DNA from: Caldifarciminota bacterium RBG_13_43_14
GTDB lineage: Bacteria > Hydrothermota > Tepidihabitantia > SM23-42
Assembly (NCBI GenBank): GCA_001771735.1
Contig: MEUM01000076.1
Location: forward strand, 6,220-11,767
Reading direction: 5' to 3'
DNA: 5,548 nt
Below, piece after piece: positions 5,369 through 5,548 of this stretch. Made by a program: the position numbers and the translations under genes. Position 1 is the first letter of the stretch; the number at the start of each line of letters is the position of its first letter. The notes under the pieces were generated by a model. That model searched no databases. It was not told the origin of the DNA and was given only the letters and a program-made list of their open reading frames with translations.

Positions 5369-5548
5369 TTGCCTGATAAATAGGTCCTTTCAATGCCCAG
5401 CAGTATGCGCAACGACGTTGATACTACTCCCAGCGCAATACCGATCATGATCGCCCGCTGACCGGCCATATTTGGACCACCCATAATCCAATCACCGATC
5501 AGAGGCAGCTTATCCCAGATATAAGTACCGAGCGGAATCCGGCTTAAC
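5365..5548 (-). CDS. C-terminal end of a membrane protein gene (cut by window edge)
   Basis: The last 60 codons of a longer gene that begins beyond the right edge; this frame is open from the edge and ends at a TGA (5365-5367). The peptide has a polar and aromatic part (LGTYIWDKLPLIGDWIMGGP, about 6-25), then one hydrophobic helix (about 31-50, AIMIGIALGVVSTSLRILLG) and a short basic tail ERTYLSGK, consistent with a C-terminal membrane segment. The stop overlaps the ATG of the 274-residue gene by four bases (ATGA), so it belongs to the same operon. No family can be assigned from this fragment. Confidence 0.68.
   Translation of the reverse strand, partial: LSRIPLGTYIWDKLPLIGDWIMGGPNMAGQRAIMIGIALGVVSTSLRILLGIERTYLSGK

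Overview
The window is about 5.5 kb of bacterial DNA. Every gene I can support is read from the minus strand, so the biological order runs from high to low coordinates. Nearly all of it is coding. Genes are packed with overlaps of 1 to 4 bp or very short gaps, and most start behind purine-rich Shine-Dalgarno sites. The ExbB/TolQ-ExbD/TolR pair points to a bacterium with an energised envelope, most likely diderm. The mix of DUF4388 (PATAN-like) and Roadblock/LC7 proteins, unrecognised conserved membrane proteins and a hairpin-bearing AT-rich intergenic repeat resembles genomes of uncultured lineages (WOR-3, Zixibacteria or similar). That placement is an impression, not a demonstrated one.

Upstream block (5548 to 1675): six genes, probably one transcription unit. 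It starts with the 3' end of a membrane protein gene. Next come a 274-residue protein with a large extracytoplasmic domain held between two membrane anchors, and a 218-residue polytopic membrane protein. These are followed by a 277-residue DUF4388 protein, a 216-residue Roadblock/LC7 protein and a 235-residue diverged Roadblock-like protein with a Pro/Glu/Lys linker. Junctions are ATGA, TAATG, TAATG, a 20-nt gap and a 1-nt gap, which suggests translational coupling. The layout suggests a membrane/ectodomain module coupled to a cytoplasmic scaffold of the kind that regulates small GTPases. No GTPase is in the window.

Intergenic region 1530 to 1674: no gene. It is AT-rich and carries two back-to-back perfect hairpins, probably a dispersed repeat of this genome.

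Downstream block (1529 to 1): two small three-helix membrane proteins that may be distant paralogues, a 91-nt gap with a well-formed sigma-70-type promoter whose -35 box lies in an 18-bp perfect palindrome, then an ExbB/TolQ/MotA-family proton-channel protein and the first 25 codons of its ExbD/TolR partner. The pair would turn proton-motive force into mechanical work in the envelope. What it energises cannot be read from the window. Its closeness to Roadblock/DUF4388 proteins raises the untested idea of an envelope motor under GTPase-type control, as in Myxococcus gliding.
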